Shown here: positions 47,938 to 56,672 of the stretch, one piece after another
Layout of the letters: every line of letters starts with the position of its first letter
Numbering within the stretch: position 1 is the stretch's first letter
Assembly (NCBI RefSeq): GCF_018476525.1
Contig: NZ_JAHCST010000007.1
Location: 155,086 to 219,085 of the forward strand
DNA from: Acrocarpospora catenulata
Lineage (GTDB): Bacteria; Actinomycetota; Actinomycetes; Streptosporangiales; Streptosporangiaceae
Reading direction: 5' to 3'
Length of the DNA stretch: 64,000 nucleotides
Notes under the pieces: model-generated
Database searches by the model: none
What the model was told of the DNA's origin: nothing
Seen by the model: only the letters and a program-made list of their open reading frames with translations
Translations under genes and position numbers: made by a program

Positions 47938-50619
47938 TCAGTGGCCGGCGTCCTCCCAGGTGGGCCCGACGCCGGTGGACACGTCCAGCGGCACCCGCAG
48001 CCGGTAGGCCCCGCGCATCTGGGCGACCACCAGCTCCATGAGCTCGGCCAGCTCGCCGGGGGCGACCTCGAAGACCAGCTCGTCGTGGACCTGGAGCAGC
48101 ATGCGGGAGCGCATGCCCCGGATGGCCCGCTGGACGTTGAGCATGGCCACCTTGATGATGTCGGCGGCCGAGCCCTGGATGGGCGCGTTCAGCGCCATCC
48201 GCTCGGCCATCTCCCGCCGCTGCCGGTTGTCGCTGGTCAGGTCGGGCAGGTAGCGGCGGCGGCCGAGGATGGTCTCGGTGTAGCCGTCCTTGCGGGCCTG
48301 CGCCACGATCGCCTCAAGGTAGTCGCGGACCCCGCCGAACTCCTCGAAGTAGCCGTCCTTGAGCGCCCGCGCCTCGGCCACCGGGATGTTCAGCTGCCCG
48401 GAGAGCCCGAAGTCGGACAGGCCGTAGGCGAGCCCGTAGTTCATCGCCTTGATCTTGGCCCGCATCTCGCCGGTGACGTCACCCGGGCCGACGTCGAAAA
48501 CCTTGGCCGCGGTGGCCAGGTGGAAGTCGTGGCCGGACTCGAAGGCCTCGATCAGCGAGGCGTCGCCGGACAGGTCGGCCATGATGCGCAGCTCGATCTG
48601 GCTGTAGTCGGCGGTGAGCAGGGTCTCGTAGCCCTCGCCGACCACGAAGCCCTTCCGGATGCGGCGGCCCTCCGCGGTGCGGATCGGGATGTTCTGCAGG
48701 TTGGGCTTCTCGCTGGACAGCCGCCCGGTGGCCGCCACGATCTGGTTGAAGGTGGTGTGGATGCGCCCGTCGTCGCCGATCTCCTTGATCAGGCCCTCCA
48801 CCGTGGTGCGCAGCTTCTGCTGGTCGCGGTGGCGGAGCATGATGGTGGGCAGCTCGTGCTCGGTCTGCGCGGCCAGCCAGACCAGGGCGTCGGCGTCGGT
48901 GGTGTAGCCGGTCTTGGTCTTCTTGGTCTTGGGCAGGTTGAGCCGGGTGAACAGGATCTCCTGGAGCTGCTTGGGCGAGCCGAGGTTGAACTGCTCCCCC
49001 ACCGAGGCGTGCGCGGCCTCCACGGCCTGCTTGACGGCGGCGGCGAACTCGGCCTCCAGGGCGGCGAAGTACTCCCGGTCGGCGGCGATTCCGGCCCGCT
49101 CGACCTCGGCCAGCACCCGGACCAGGGGCAGCTCCACCTCGGTCACCAGCCGGGTGCCGCCGCGGGCCGACAGGTGCTCCTCCAGCGCCACGGCCAGGTC
49201 GTGCACCGCCTGGGCGCGCATGCCGAGCTCCTGGGCGGCGCTGTCGTCGGTCTCGAACAGGCTGGTCTGGCCCCCGGCCTCGCTCTCCGGCAGCAGCTCG
49301 CGGTGCAGGTAGCGGCGGACCAGATCCTCCAGCGGGAAGGACTTCTGCCCGGGCAGCGCCAGGTAGGCCGCCAGCGCGGTGTCACAGGTCAGGCCGCGCA
49401 GGTCCATCCCGTGCGCCCAGAGCGCCAGCAGGGGGCCCTTGGCGTCGTGCACGGCCTTCGGGCGCTTCTCGTCGGCCAGGAAGGCGGCCAGGGCGCCCTC
49501 GTCCTCCGCGGTGAGCTGGGTGGGGTCCAGGTAGCCCGCCGAGCCGTCCGGAGAGGCGACGGCGACGCCCTCCAGGCGGCCGGTGCCGCTCCCCCAGGCG
49601 CCCTTGAAGGCGAGCCCGCACCGCCCCTCGGGCAGCGCCGACAGCCAGGCCGCCACCTCGCCGGGCCCGAGCGTGGTGACCTCCACCTCGACCCCGCCCT
49701 TGATCTCGCCCTCGGCGGTGCCCAGCGTCTTGAACAGGCGCTCGCGCAGCTCGCCCCGGATCTGCAGGGAGTCGAGCAGCTCGTTGATCTTCTCCCGGTC
49801 CCACTGGCCCATGGTCAGCCCCGCGGGGCGCACCTCCAGCGCGACGTCCCGCTTGAGCTCGGTCAGCATGCGGTTGTGGATCACCTGGCCGAGGTGCTCC
49901 CTGAGCTTCTCGCCCACCTTGCCCTTGACCTCGTCGGCCCGGCGGACCAGCTCGTCCAGGGAGCCGAAGTCGGCGATCCACTTGATCGCGGTCTTCTCCC
50001 CCACACTGGGGATGCTCGGCAGGTTGTCGCTCGGGTCGCCGCGGAGCGCGGCGAAGTCGGGGTACTGGACGGGGCTCAGCCCGTACTTCTCCCGGACCGC
50101 CTCGGGGGTGAAGCGGGTCATGTCGCTGATGCCGCGCCGGGTCATCAGCACGGTGACCCGGTCGTCGACGAGCTGGAGGGCGTCGCGGTCGCCGGTGACG
50201 ATGAGCACGTCCATGCCCTCGGCGGCGGCCTGGCTCGCCAGGGTTGCGATTAGGTCGTCGGCCTCGTAGCCGGGCACCGAGAGGCGGCTGATCTGGAGCG
50301 CGTCCAGCAGTTCGAAGATGAGCTGGACCTGGCCGCGGAAGTCCTCGGGGGTCTCGGAGCGGTTGGCCTTGTAGGCCGCGAACGCCTCGTGCCGGAAGGT
50401 GGGCTCGCTCCGGTCGAAGCAGACCACGATGTGGGTGGGCTGCTCGTCCCGGAGAATGTTGGTGAGCATCGAGGTGAAGCCGTACACCGCCTCGGTGTGC
50501 TGGCCGTCGGTGGTCATCAGGTTGGCGTCCTTCAGCGCGTAGAACGCCCGGTACGCCAGCGAATGCCCGTCCAGGAGCAGGAGACGGGGACGGGTGGGGG
50601 TGGCTTCGTTCTTCGGCAC
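47938..50619 (-). CDS. polA: DNA polymerase I
   Basis: This 893-residue polymerase has a 5' nuclease domain (LLDGHSLAYRAFYAL, VTGDRDALQLV), a 3'-5' exonuclease-like middle domain and a polymerase domain with motif A (TADYSQIELRIMADLS), motif B (RREMAERMALNAPIQGSAAD) and motif C (LQVHDELVFEV). The middle domain lacks the acidic DxE and other metal-binding motifs (LAFKGAW at the expected place), so proofreading is probably absent, as in other actinobacterial PolA proteins. It acts in Okazaki-fragment processing and repair. Confidence 0.97.
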   Translation of the reverse strand: MPKNEATPTRPRLLLLDGHSLAYRAFYALKDANLMTTDGQHTEAVYGFTSMLTNILRDEQPTHIVVCFDRSEPTFRHEAFAAYKANRSETPEDFRGQVQLIFELLDALQISRLSVPGYEADDLIATLASQAAAEGMDVLIVTGDRDALQLVDDRVTVLMTRRGISDMTRFTPEAVREKYGLSPVQYPDFAALRGDPSDNLPSIPSVGEKTAIKWIADFGSLDELVRRADEVKGKVGEKLREHLGQVIHNRMLTELKRDVALEVRPAGLTMGQWDREKINELLDSLQIRGELRERLFKTLGTAEGEIKGGVEVEVTTLGPGEVAAWLSALPEGRCGLAFKGAWGSGTGRLEGVAVASPDGSAGYLDPTQLTAEDEGALAAFLADEKRPKAVHDAKGPLLALWAHGMDLRGLTCDTALAAYLALPGQKSFPLEDLVRRYLHRELLPESEAGGQTSLFETDDSAAQELGMRAQAVHDLAVALEEHLSARGGTRLVTEVELPLVRVLAEVERAGIAADREYFAALEAEFAAAVKQAVEAAHASVGEQFNLGSPKQLQEILFTRLNLPKTKKTKTGYTTDADALVWLAAQTEHELPTIMLRHRDQQKLRTTVEGLIKEIGDDGRIHTTFNQIVAATGRLSSEKPNLQNIPIRTAEGRRIRKGFVVGEGYETLLTADYSQIELRIMADLSGDASLIEAFESGHDFHLATAAKVFDVGPGDVTGEMRAKIKAMNYGLAYGLSDFGLSGQLNIPVAEARALKDGYFEEFGGVRDYLEAIVAQARKDGYTETILGRRRYLPDLTSDNRQRREMAERMALNAPIQGSAADIIKVAMLNVQRAIRGMRSRMLLQVHDELVFEVAPGELAELMELVVAQMRGAYRLRVPLDVSTGVGPTWEDAGH

Positions 50620-50670
50620 ACGAGCAGCCTAGTCTGCCCCTACGACAGAAACCCCGCGGAAGGAAGAGCC

Positions 50671-51075
50671 TTGACCCAAGAGCTCGTGGCACTCATGAAC
50701 GAGGCCGGGACCGATCACCTGCCCGGCCGGATGGGCATCGAGTTCCTGGAGGCGTCGGCGGAGCGGGTGGTCGCCCGCATGCCGGTCCACGGCAACACCC
50801 AGCCGTACGGCCTGCTGCACGGCGGCGCCTCGGTGGTGCTGGCCGAGACGTGCGGGTCGATCGGCGCGTCCCTGCACGCCGGGGCCGGGCGGATCGCGGT
50901 GGGCATCGAGATCAACGCCACCCACCACCGTTCGGCGACCGCCGGGTACGTCACCGCCGCGGCCACCCGCGTGCACGGGGGGCGCACGCTCGCCACCTAC
51001 CAGATCGAGATCACCGATGAGCAGGGGCGGCTGGTCTGCACCTCGCGGCTCACCTGCATGTTGCGGGACGCCTGA
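50671..51075 (+). CDS. PaaI-type hotdog thioesterase
   Basis: This 134-residue protein of the 4HBT/PaaI family has NTQPYGLLHGGASVVLAET, containing the HGG motif and catalytic acidic residue of the hotdog fold, then VGIEINATHHRSA. It hydrolyses small acyl- or aryl-CoA thioesters. I place the start at TTG 50671, since GGAAGGAAGA lies just upstream and the longer frame is antisense to polA. It is divergent from polA. Confidence 0.9.
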   Translation: MTQELVALMNEAGTDHLPGRMGIEFLEASAERVVARMPVHGNTQPYGLLHGGASVVLAETCGSIGASLHAGAGRIAVGIEINATHHRSATAGYVTAAATRVHGGRTLATYQIEITDEQGRLVCTSRLTCMLRDA

Positions 51076-51296
51076 GACGGCTCGGGACGCCGGAGATGAC
51101 GCGGGGCGCCTGAGCGGCCGGGCGAGCGACCGAAAAACCCGCCCAGAGGGACCATAAATCGCAACATTCTGGTCGCTCTCTTTGCGCATCCGCCACTGGG
51201 GTCGCTACGGTAGACCCCCCAGAGCCCGTGGGAAACCGAGTAGACAACGTGCATCGCCGGGGAAGTGGTGCATGGTCCCAAAGGCGTACCACGGGC

Positions 51297-52231
51297 TCAT
51301 TCCGCGTTACCGGCGGACTGAGGACCGAAAACCGCGTCGAGTAGCAGTTTCGCGGCCACCATCGCTCCGTCGGTGCGGACTTCGCCGGCCACGGCTCTCG
51401 CTCGTGCCCGCGTCTCGGGGGTCAGGGCCGTGCTGAGCGCGGCGGACAGGGAGTCGAAGGTTGGCGTCGGGCCGTCGTGCGCCGCGCCGATGCCCAGCTC
51501 GGCCACCCGGCCGGCCCAGTACGGCTGGTCCGCGATCTGTGGCACCACCACCTGAGGGGCGCCGGCCAGGGCGGCGGTCGTCGTGGTGCCCGCGCCGCCG
51601 TGGTGCACGACGGCGGCCACCCGGCCGAACAGTGCCTGATGGTTGACCTCGCCGACGGCGAAACAGTCGTCCCGGTCATCGACCAGGGCCAGGTCGGCCC
51701 AGCCGCGGGCGACGAGTACGCGGCGGCCGTGCGCGCGGATCGCCTCGACGGCCACCTGGGCGACGTCCGCCGAGGCGCGCATGGGCATGCTGCCGAAGCC
51801 CACGTACACCGGCGGCGTGCCGGCGTCCAGGAACGCCGCCAGCTCTTCCGGGAGCGGACGTTCGTCCGGCAGGATCCACGCCCCGGTCTGCACGACGTCG
51901 AGATCCGACGGCTCCTGCCACGGGCACAGGATCGGGTCCGCCGCCAGCCACGGCCGGCCGGTGAAGACGTAGTCACGGACGTTGTCCACCGGTGGCAGGC
52001 CGATCGACGCCCGGTGGCTGTTCTCCGCCTCGCCGTACAGCGCGTTCACCCGCTGGGCGTCCTGCTCCCACAGCGCCTTGTTGTCGGTGCACCGGCCAGC
52101 AGCGACACGAACTCCTCGTCCGGCGGCGCGCACACCCGCACCTCCGCACCGAGTTCCCGCAACCGCACCGCGAGTGCCGCCAGCGGTTCGACGTCCCCAC
52201 GCGACCCCCAGGTCGACAACAACACACGCAT
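51297..52231 (-). pseudogene. UGT-type glycosyltransferase with internal deletion and frameshift
   Basis: The gene begins [20 protein letters not shown] at 52231, the standard N-terminus of actinobacterial GT1 (macrolide/erythromycin-type) glycosyltransferases. After LLAG, near 52090, the frame shifts and joins directly to [18 protein letters not shown], which normally lies some 110-120 residues later. The C-terminal half is intact, with VYVGFGSMP, the donor-binding [15 protein letters not shown] and [12 protein letters not shown]. The 935-bp span is not a multiple of three. A deletion of roughly 300-350 bp fits, removing much of the acceptor-binding domain. It should not yield an active enzyme. 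Confidence 0.8.
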
Positions 52232-52331
52232 GGGCAATCTCCCATTTCTGCAGGTTCTGGCCTCGGCCGTCAATGCTGAGGCATGACCCGGGTCTTGCCG
52301 CAAGCCCCCCGGCCCGCTATAAGTTGAGAGT

Positions 52332-52355
52332 GGCAAGGAGTGGCATCTCCTTGCC
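52332..52355. terminator. Hairpin upstream of the glycosyltransferase pseudogene
   Basis: GGCAAGGAG (52332-52340) pairs with CTCCTTGCC (52347-52355) around a 6-base loop, and the plus strand continues TTTGCCTTTTG. This looks like an intrinsic terminator on the plus strand, although no plus-strand gene ends here. TGGCA also occurs twice, 10 bp apart, within it, so an operator is possible. Confidence 0.45.
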
Positions 52356-52403
52356 TTTGCCTTTTGTCGGCCGCTATGGACGGTGCCGGCACCCGGAACG
52401 AGA

Positions 52404-52444
52404 ACAGGCGGCCCCGAGCCGGTGTCCGGCTGGGGACCGCCTGT
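52404..52444 (-). terminator. Terminator-like hairpin after livF
   Basis: Two 19-base arms (52404-52422 and 52426-52444) match at 17 positions around a TGT loop. It lies 45 bp beyond the livF stop and probably ends the transporter operon. Confidence 0.65.
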
Positions 52445-52489
52445 CCATCCTTCGGCGGAGACTTCACGAGGGCTGGTGCCTCGTGAAGA

Positions 52490-53272
52490 TCAGGCCCGGG
52501 CGAGAGTGCCCAGGTAGAGTTCGATGACCTTGGGGTCGTTGATCAGCTCGTTGCCCTTCGCCGTGTACGCGTTGCGCCCCTGGTCCAGGACGTATCCGCG
52601 ATGACAGATCTGCAGGCAACGACGGGCGTTCTGCTCAACCATGATCACGGTGACCCCGGCCTGGTTGATCTGCTGAGCCTGGATGAACACCAGGTCCTGC
52701 AGCTTGGGAGACAGGCCCGCCGACGGCTCGTCCAGCAGCAGGACCGACGGCTCGGTCATCAACGCCCGCCCCATGGCGACCATCTGCCGTTCGCCACCGG
52801 ACAGCGACCCGGCGCGCTGCTTGCGCCGCTCCTTGAGCGCCGGGAAGATCTCGCAGACGAACTCGAAGCGCTCCCGGAACTTCTTGGGGACCTGGAAGGA
52901 CCCCATCTCCAGGTTCTCCTCGATGGTCAGGCTGGGGAACACGTTGTTGGTCTGCGGCACGTAACCGACGCCGCGGGCCACCAGCGAGTGCGCCTTCAGG
53001 CCGGTGATGTCCTCCCCGTTCAGGGTGACCGTGCCCTTCCGGATGTTGACCAGGCCGAACAGGGACTTCAGCAGGGTCGACTTGCCGGCGCCGTTCGGCC
53101 CGATGATGCCGATCAGCTCGCCCTTGGCGACGTACAGGTCGCAGCCGTTGAGGATGTTGACGCCCGGCAGGTACCCGGCGAACAGCTCGTCGGCCCGGAG
53201 CAGCGCGTTCGCCGCGCCCGCCAGGTGGTCGGAGCGGTCGATGACGGCCGCGCTGGACTCTTCGGCGCTCAT
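52490..53272 (-). CDS. livF: Branched-chain amino acid ABC transporter, ATP-binding protein LivF
   Basis: This 260-residue ATPase has Walker A GPNGAGKSTLLKSL, the Q-loop in YVPQTNNVFPSLT, signature SLSGGERQMVAMGRAL and Walker B LLLDEPSAGLSP. The sequence NVFPSLTIEENLEMG is typical of LivF rather than LivG. It pairs with LivG on the cytoplasmic face of the LivHM permease. The ATG overlaps the livG stop by 4 bp. It is the last gene of the operon. Confidence 0.95.
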   Translation of the reverse strand: MSAEESSAAVIDRSDHLAGAANALLRADELFAGYLPGVNILNGCDLYVAKGELIGIIGPNGAGKSTLLKSLFGLVNIRKGTVTLNGEDITGLKAHSLVARGVGYVPQTNNVFPSLTIEENLEMGSFQVPKKFRERFEFVCEIFPALKERRKQRAGSLSGGERQMVAMGRALMTEPSVLLLDEPSAGLSPKLQDLVFIQAQQINQAGVTVIMVEQNARRCLQICHRGYVLDQGRNAYTAKGNELINDPKVIELYLGTLARA

Positions 53273-54207
53273 GCCTTCTCCTCGACTTCCGGCACCAGCT
53301 CGGCTTCCAGTTCGGCCTCGGCCTCGTGCAACTGCTGCTCGGCCTCGGCCACGGTCAGCGGGGCGTCGTGGTGCGCCCCGAGGTACGCGTCGATCACGCG
53401 AGGGTCTGCCATGATCGTGTCAGGCGGGCCCTCGGCGATCACCGCGCCCTGGGCCATCACGATCACCCAGTCGCTGATGTCGCGGACCATGTCCATGTCG
53501 TGCTCCACGAACAGCACGGTCATGCCCTGCTCACGCAGGTCCTTGACGTGGCCGAGCAGCGACTGGGTGAGGGCCGGGTTGACCCCCGCCATCGGCTCGT
53601 CCAGCATGACCAGCTCGGGGCCGACCATCAGGGCCCTGGCCATCTCCAGCAGCTTGCGCTGGCCGCCGGAGAGCGAACCGGCGAAGTCGTCCCGCTTCTT
53701 GTCCAGCTTGAAGCGCTCAAGGAGCTCCTCGGCCCGGACCGTGATCTCGTCCTCCTGGCCCTGCCAGAGCGAGGACACCAGCGCGCGGAAGAAGTTCTCC
53801 CCGCGCTGCTTCTGGGCGCCCAGCCGCATGTTCTCCAGCACCGTCAGCTTGGACAGGGCCTTGGTGAGCTGGAAGGTGCGGACCATGCCCTGCCGGGCGA
53901 CCTTGTGGGCGGGCAGGCCGTTCAGCTGCCTGCCGTTGAACGTCCAGGTGCCGGCGTCGGCGGTGTCGAAGCCGGTGAGCTGGTTGAAGAAGGTGGTCTT
54001 GCCGGCGCCGTTGGGGCCGATCAGCGCGGTGATCGAACCGCGCTGGATCTCCACGTGCTTGACGTCGACCGCGGTCAGGCCTCCGAAGCGGCGGATCACG
54101 TCGTCCACCACCAGGATCGGGTCCGGCTTGGGCGCGCCGGGTTCCGGCGCCACCTCGGCGAACGCGGCCTGCGCCTGCGCTCTGCGGTTCACGGTTTCAG
54201 CGTGCAT
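53269..54207 (-). CDS. livG: Branched-chain amino acid ABC transporter, ATP-binding protein LivG
   Basis: This 312-residue ATPase has Walker A GPNGAGKTTFFNQLTGF, signature SLSGGQRKLLEMARAL, Walker B LVMLDEPMAGVNP, and LFVEHDMDMV of the LivG subfamily. N- and C-terminal extensions rich in Ala and Glu are longer than in E. coli LivG (about 255). It overlaps livM by 11 bp. Confidence 0.95.
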   Translation of the reverse strand: MHAETVNRRAQAQAAFAEVAPEPGAPKPDPILVVDDVIRRFGGLTAVDVKHVEIQRGSITALIGPNGAGKTTFFNQLTGFDTADAGTWTFNGRQLNGLPAHKVARQGMVRTFQLTKALSKLTVLENMRLGAQKQRGENFFRALVSSLWQGQEDEITVRAEELLERFKLDKKRDDFAGSLSGGQRKLLEMARALMVGPELVMLDEPMAGVNPALTQSLLGHVKDLREQGMTVLFVEHDMDMVRDISDWVIVMAQGAVIAEGPPDTIMADPRVIDAYLGAHHDAPLTVAEAEQQLHEAEAELEAELVPEVEEKA

Positions 54208-55183
54208 CGAGCGCGATCTCCCTCTTGTCGCCGAAGATGCCCTGCGGCCGGTAGATCAGCAGGAGGATGAGTCCGAGGCCGACCAGCATGTAGTTGATCG
54301 AGCCCACCTGGTTCACCGTGATGAAAGTGATCACCTGGTGGTTGACCGCTTCTTCCATGCCGGTCTTGACCAGGATCAGCAGCAGCCAGAAGATCATCGC
54401 ACCGACCACGGGACCGGCCACCCTGGCCGCCCCGCCGAGGATCAGCACGGTGTAGGCGAAGAAGGTCAACTCGGTGCTGAACAGGTCGGGCTGGGTGGCC
54501 GCCCGGCTCAGCGCGAACAGGAAACCGGCCAGCGAGCCGACCACGCCACCGAAGACCAGGGCCTGCATCTTGTACGAGAAGACGTTCTTGCCCAGGCTGC
54601 GTACCGCGTCCTCGTCCTCGCGGATGGCCTTCAGCACGCGGCCCCACGGGCTCTTCATGACCAGGTAGACGACCGCGCAGGCGGCGGCGACCAGGATCCA
54701 GCCGACGGTCAGCACCCACAGGGTGCGATGGTCGAACTTGATCAGCCAGAATCCGTAGGAGCCCGGTGAGTAGGGATTCAGCGCGTAGAAGTCACCGGAG
54801 AACGAGTCCAGGCCGTCGGTCCCGCCGAAGGTCCCCCGCAGCGCCACCGAGCGCACCACCAGCCGGACTATCTCCGCCGCCGCGATGGTGACGATGGCCA
54901 GATAGTCGGCGCGTAGGCGGAGTGTGGGGATGCCGAGCAGCAGCGCGAACAGCACGGCGCCGACCAGCCCGACCGTGACGCCCAGCCAGAACGGCAGCCC
55001 GAAGGTGGTGATCGTGGTGGCCAGGCCGTAGGCGCCGACGGCGAGGAAGCCCGCCTGGCCGAAGTTGAGCAGGCCGGTGTAGCCGAAGTGGATGTTCAGG
55101 CCGATCGCGGCGAGCGCGTAGATGACGGCCTCGGTGCCGATACCGGCCGAGAGCGCCCGGGAGAAGATGAGTTCCCAATCCAT
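54197..55183 (-). CDS. livM: Branched-chain amino acid ABC transporter, permease LivM
   Basis: This 328-residue membrane protein has about eight helices; the family motif GLNIHFGYTGLLNFGQAGFL lies near the N-terminus and VLKAIREDEDAVRSLGKNVF is the ATPase-contact loop. ATG at 55183 is chosen; an earlier frame start overlaps livH. It forms the translocation path with LivH. Start is 10 bp after livH. Confidence 0.95.
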   Translation of the reverse strand: MDWELIFSRALSAGIGTEAVIYALAAIGLNIHFGYTGLLNFGQAGFLAVGAYGLATTITTFGLPFWLGVTVGLVGAVLFALLLGIPTLRLRADYLAIVTIAAAEIVRLVVRSVALRGTFGGTDGLDSFSGDFYALNPYSPGSYGFWLIKFDHRTLWVLTVGWILVAAACAVVYLVMKSPWGRVLKAIREDEDAVRSLGKNVFSYKMQALVFGGVVGSLAGFLFALSRAATQPDLFSTELTFFAYTVLILGGAARVAGPVVGAMIFWLLLILVKTGMEEAVNHQVITFITVNQVGSINYMLVGLGLILLLIYRPQGIFGDKREIALDAR

Positions 55184-55193
55184 GATCTTCGTC

Positions 55194-56486
55194 CTAACCG
55201 ATCCGCTCGCGGCGGCCGAGAATACCCTGCGGCCTGACAAGGAGCACGATGATGAGCACGGCCAGCGCGCCGACCGTCTTCAGCTCCGGCGGGATCCAGA
55301 TCGTGGAGATCTGCACGAACATGCCGACCACCAGCGCCCCGACCAGCGCGCCGAAGGCCGTGCCGAGACCGCCCAGGGTCACTCCGGCGAACATCAGCAG
55401 CAGGACCTGCTGGCCCATCTGGAAGTTGAGGATCTGCGTGGTGCCCAGCATGATCCCGGCCAGGCCCGCGACCGCGGCGCCCATCGCCCAGACGATCCGC
55501 ACGATCCGGTCCACGTTGATGCCCGAGGATGCGGCCAGCGCGGGGTTGTCGGAGACGGCCCTGGTCGCCTTGCCCAGCCGGGTGTAGGTCAGCGCGAGGC
55601 CGACCGCGATCAGTACGACGATCTCCACGCCCATCGCGATCAGGCCCTTGGGGGTGGTGGAGATGGGGCCGAGCTGGATGCCGTCCTGCGCGACGTACTG
55701 CTCGTACGGGACGTTCTCCCCGCCGAACAGGAAAAGGACGAGATACCGCAGGAAAATCGCCACGCCGATGGATATGATCATCATCGACACCAGGCCGGTC
55801 TTGCGGTTGCGGAGCGGGCCCCAGAAGAAGCGCTCCTGGCCGTACCCGAAGGCGGCCGAGATGAGCACCGCGAGCGGGGCGGCGACCAGCAGGTGCAGAC
55901 CGAGGGTGGTGTTCAGGACGAGGGCGGCGAACGCGCCGACGGTGAGCAACTCGCCATGGGCGAAGTTGGTGAGGCCGGTGGTGCCGAAGATCAGGGAGAT
56001 GCCCAGCGCGCCGAGCGCGATGACCAGGCCGAGACTGAGGCCCTCGAAGGCCAACTGGGCCACCCGGGTCCAGAACGCGCTGCTCGCCGACGAGCCGTCG
56101 TCCGGCTGGGCGCCACTGCCGTCCGCGTTCCCGCTGGCCAGTGCGAACAAAACATTGCGGTAGTTACCTTCGAAGACCTGGACGGTGAGCGTCGCACGGT
56201 CCTTGAGCCTGAGCACCGTGCCGGTGGGCAGGGTGGCCTGGTCGAGGGTGACCTGGTAACTACCCGCCGCCGGGACGGGGACTTCCCACTTTCCTTCGGC
56301 ATCCGACGTGGCCTCTCCGACGGGTTGGCCGTCTCCCGAGGTCACGGTGATCTTAACGCCGGTCACCGGCTGGCCTTGGTTTTGGAGCGTGCCCCGGAGC
56401 GTTTCGCCGTCCGCGAAGGCGGGCGAGGCGAGCGCGAAGAGGAGCGCACCCATGAAGGCCGTGAAAACCATCACGGCTCTGCGCAA
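55194..56486 (-). CDS. livH: LivH-type permease fused to an N-terminal extracellular beta-sandwich domain
   Basis: This 430-residue protein starts at TTG 56486, with GAGGG 7 bp upstream. Residues 1-26 are a signal sequence ending ALASPAFA. Residues 28-110 form a carboxypeptidase-regulatory-like beta-sandwich (LRGTLQNQGQPVTGVKITV, DAEGKWEVPVPAAGSYQVTL). A linker leads to the LivH permease from about residue 140, with GTTGLTNFAHGELLTVGAF and RAVSDNPALAASSGIN. Ordinary LivH proteins are about 290-310 residues, so the extra domain is an add-on facing outside. It might help dock the binding protein or the cell wall; that is inference. Confidence 0.9.
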   Translation of the reverse strand: MRRAVMVFTAFMGALLFALASPAFADGETLRGTLQNQGQPVTGVKITVTSGDGQPVGEATSDAEGKWEVPVPAAGSYQVTLDQATLPTGTVLRLKDRATLTVQVFEGNYRNVLFALASGNADGSGAQPDDGSSASSAFWTRVAQLAFEGLSLGLVIALGALGISLIFGTTGLTNFAHGELLTVGAFAALVLNTTLGLHLLVAAPLAVLISAAFGYGQERFFWGPLRNRKTGLVSMMIISIGVAIFLRYLVLFLFGGENVPYEQYVAQDGIQLGPISTTPKGLIAMGVEIVVLIAVGLALTYTRLGKATRAVSDNPALAASSGINVDRIVRIVWAMGAAVAGLAGIMLGTTQILNFQMGQQVLLLMFAGVTLGGLGTAFGALVGALVVGMFVQISTIWIPPELKTVGALAVLIIVLLVRPQGILGRRERIG

Positions 56487-56583
56487 AGCAATTCCCTCAC
56501 TTAGGTCATGGCCGAGTTGTGCCCAGCCAGCCTGATTTGTTTGGCCGGAGCATATTTCTCCGGGGTCCCGATAGGGACCTTTC

Positions 56584-56599
56584 GTCACCAATCGGTGAC
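56584..56599. promoter_or_regulatory. Palindrome upstream of livH
   Basis: GTCACCAATCGGTGAC is a 16-bp inverted repeat with 6-bp perfect arms, about 98 bp before the livH start and within the livK-livH spacer. It may be an operator for an internal promoter. A role in RNA folding is also possible. Confidence 0.4.
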
Positions 56600-56621
56600 C
56601 TTTGTTTCTTACGGGTCATGG

Positions 56622-56653
56622 GAAGAGCCCCGGCCTCGTGACCAGGGCTCTTC
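56622..56653 (-). terminator. Attenuator-like hairpin between livK and livH
   Basis: GAAGAGCCC (56622-56630) pairs with GGGCTCTTC (56645-56653) around a 14-base loop that itself can pair GG with CC. It lies 20 bp after the livK stop. Partial termination here would give more binding protein than permease, a common feature of binding-protein-dependent operons. Confidence 0.65.
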
Positions 56654-56672
56654 ACCACCGCATGTCAGGGCG

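Noticed and set aside
47941..50253. A 770-codon plus-strand frame opposite polA, and a 690-codon one opposite uvrB (35551-37623)
   Set aside because: Low-complexity antisense translations of conserved genes. No start signals or motifs.
51297..52231. Programmed frameshift in the glycosyltransferase
   Set aside because: No slippery sequence is visible, and about 110 residues of the domain are missing at the junction. A deletion explains both facts.
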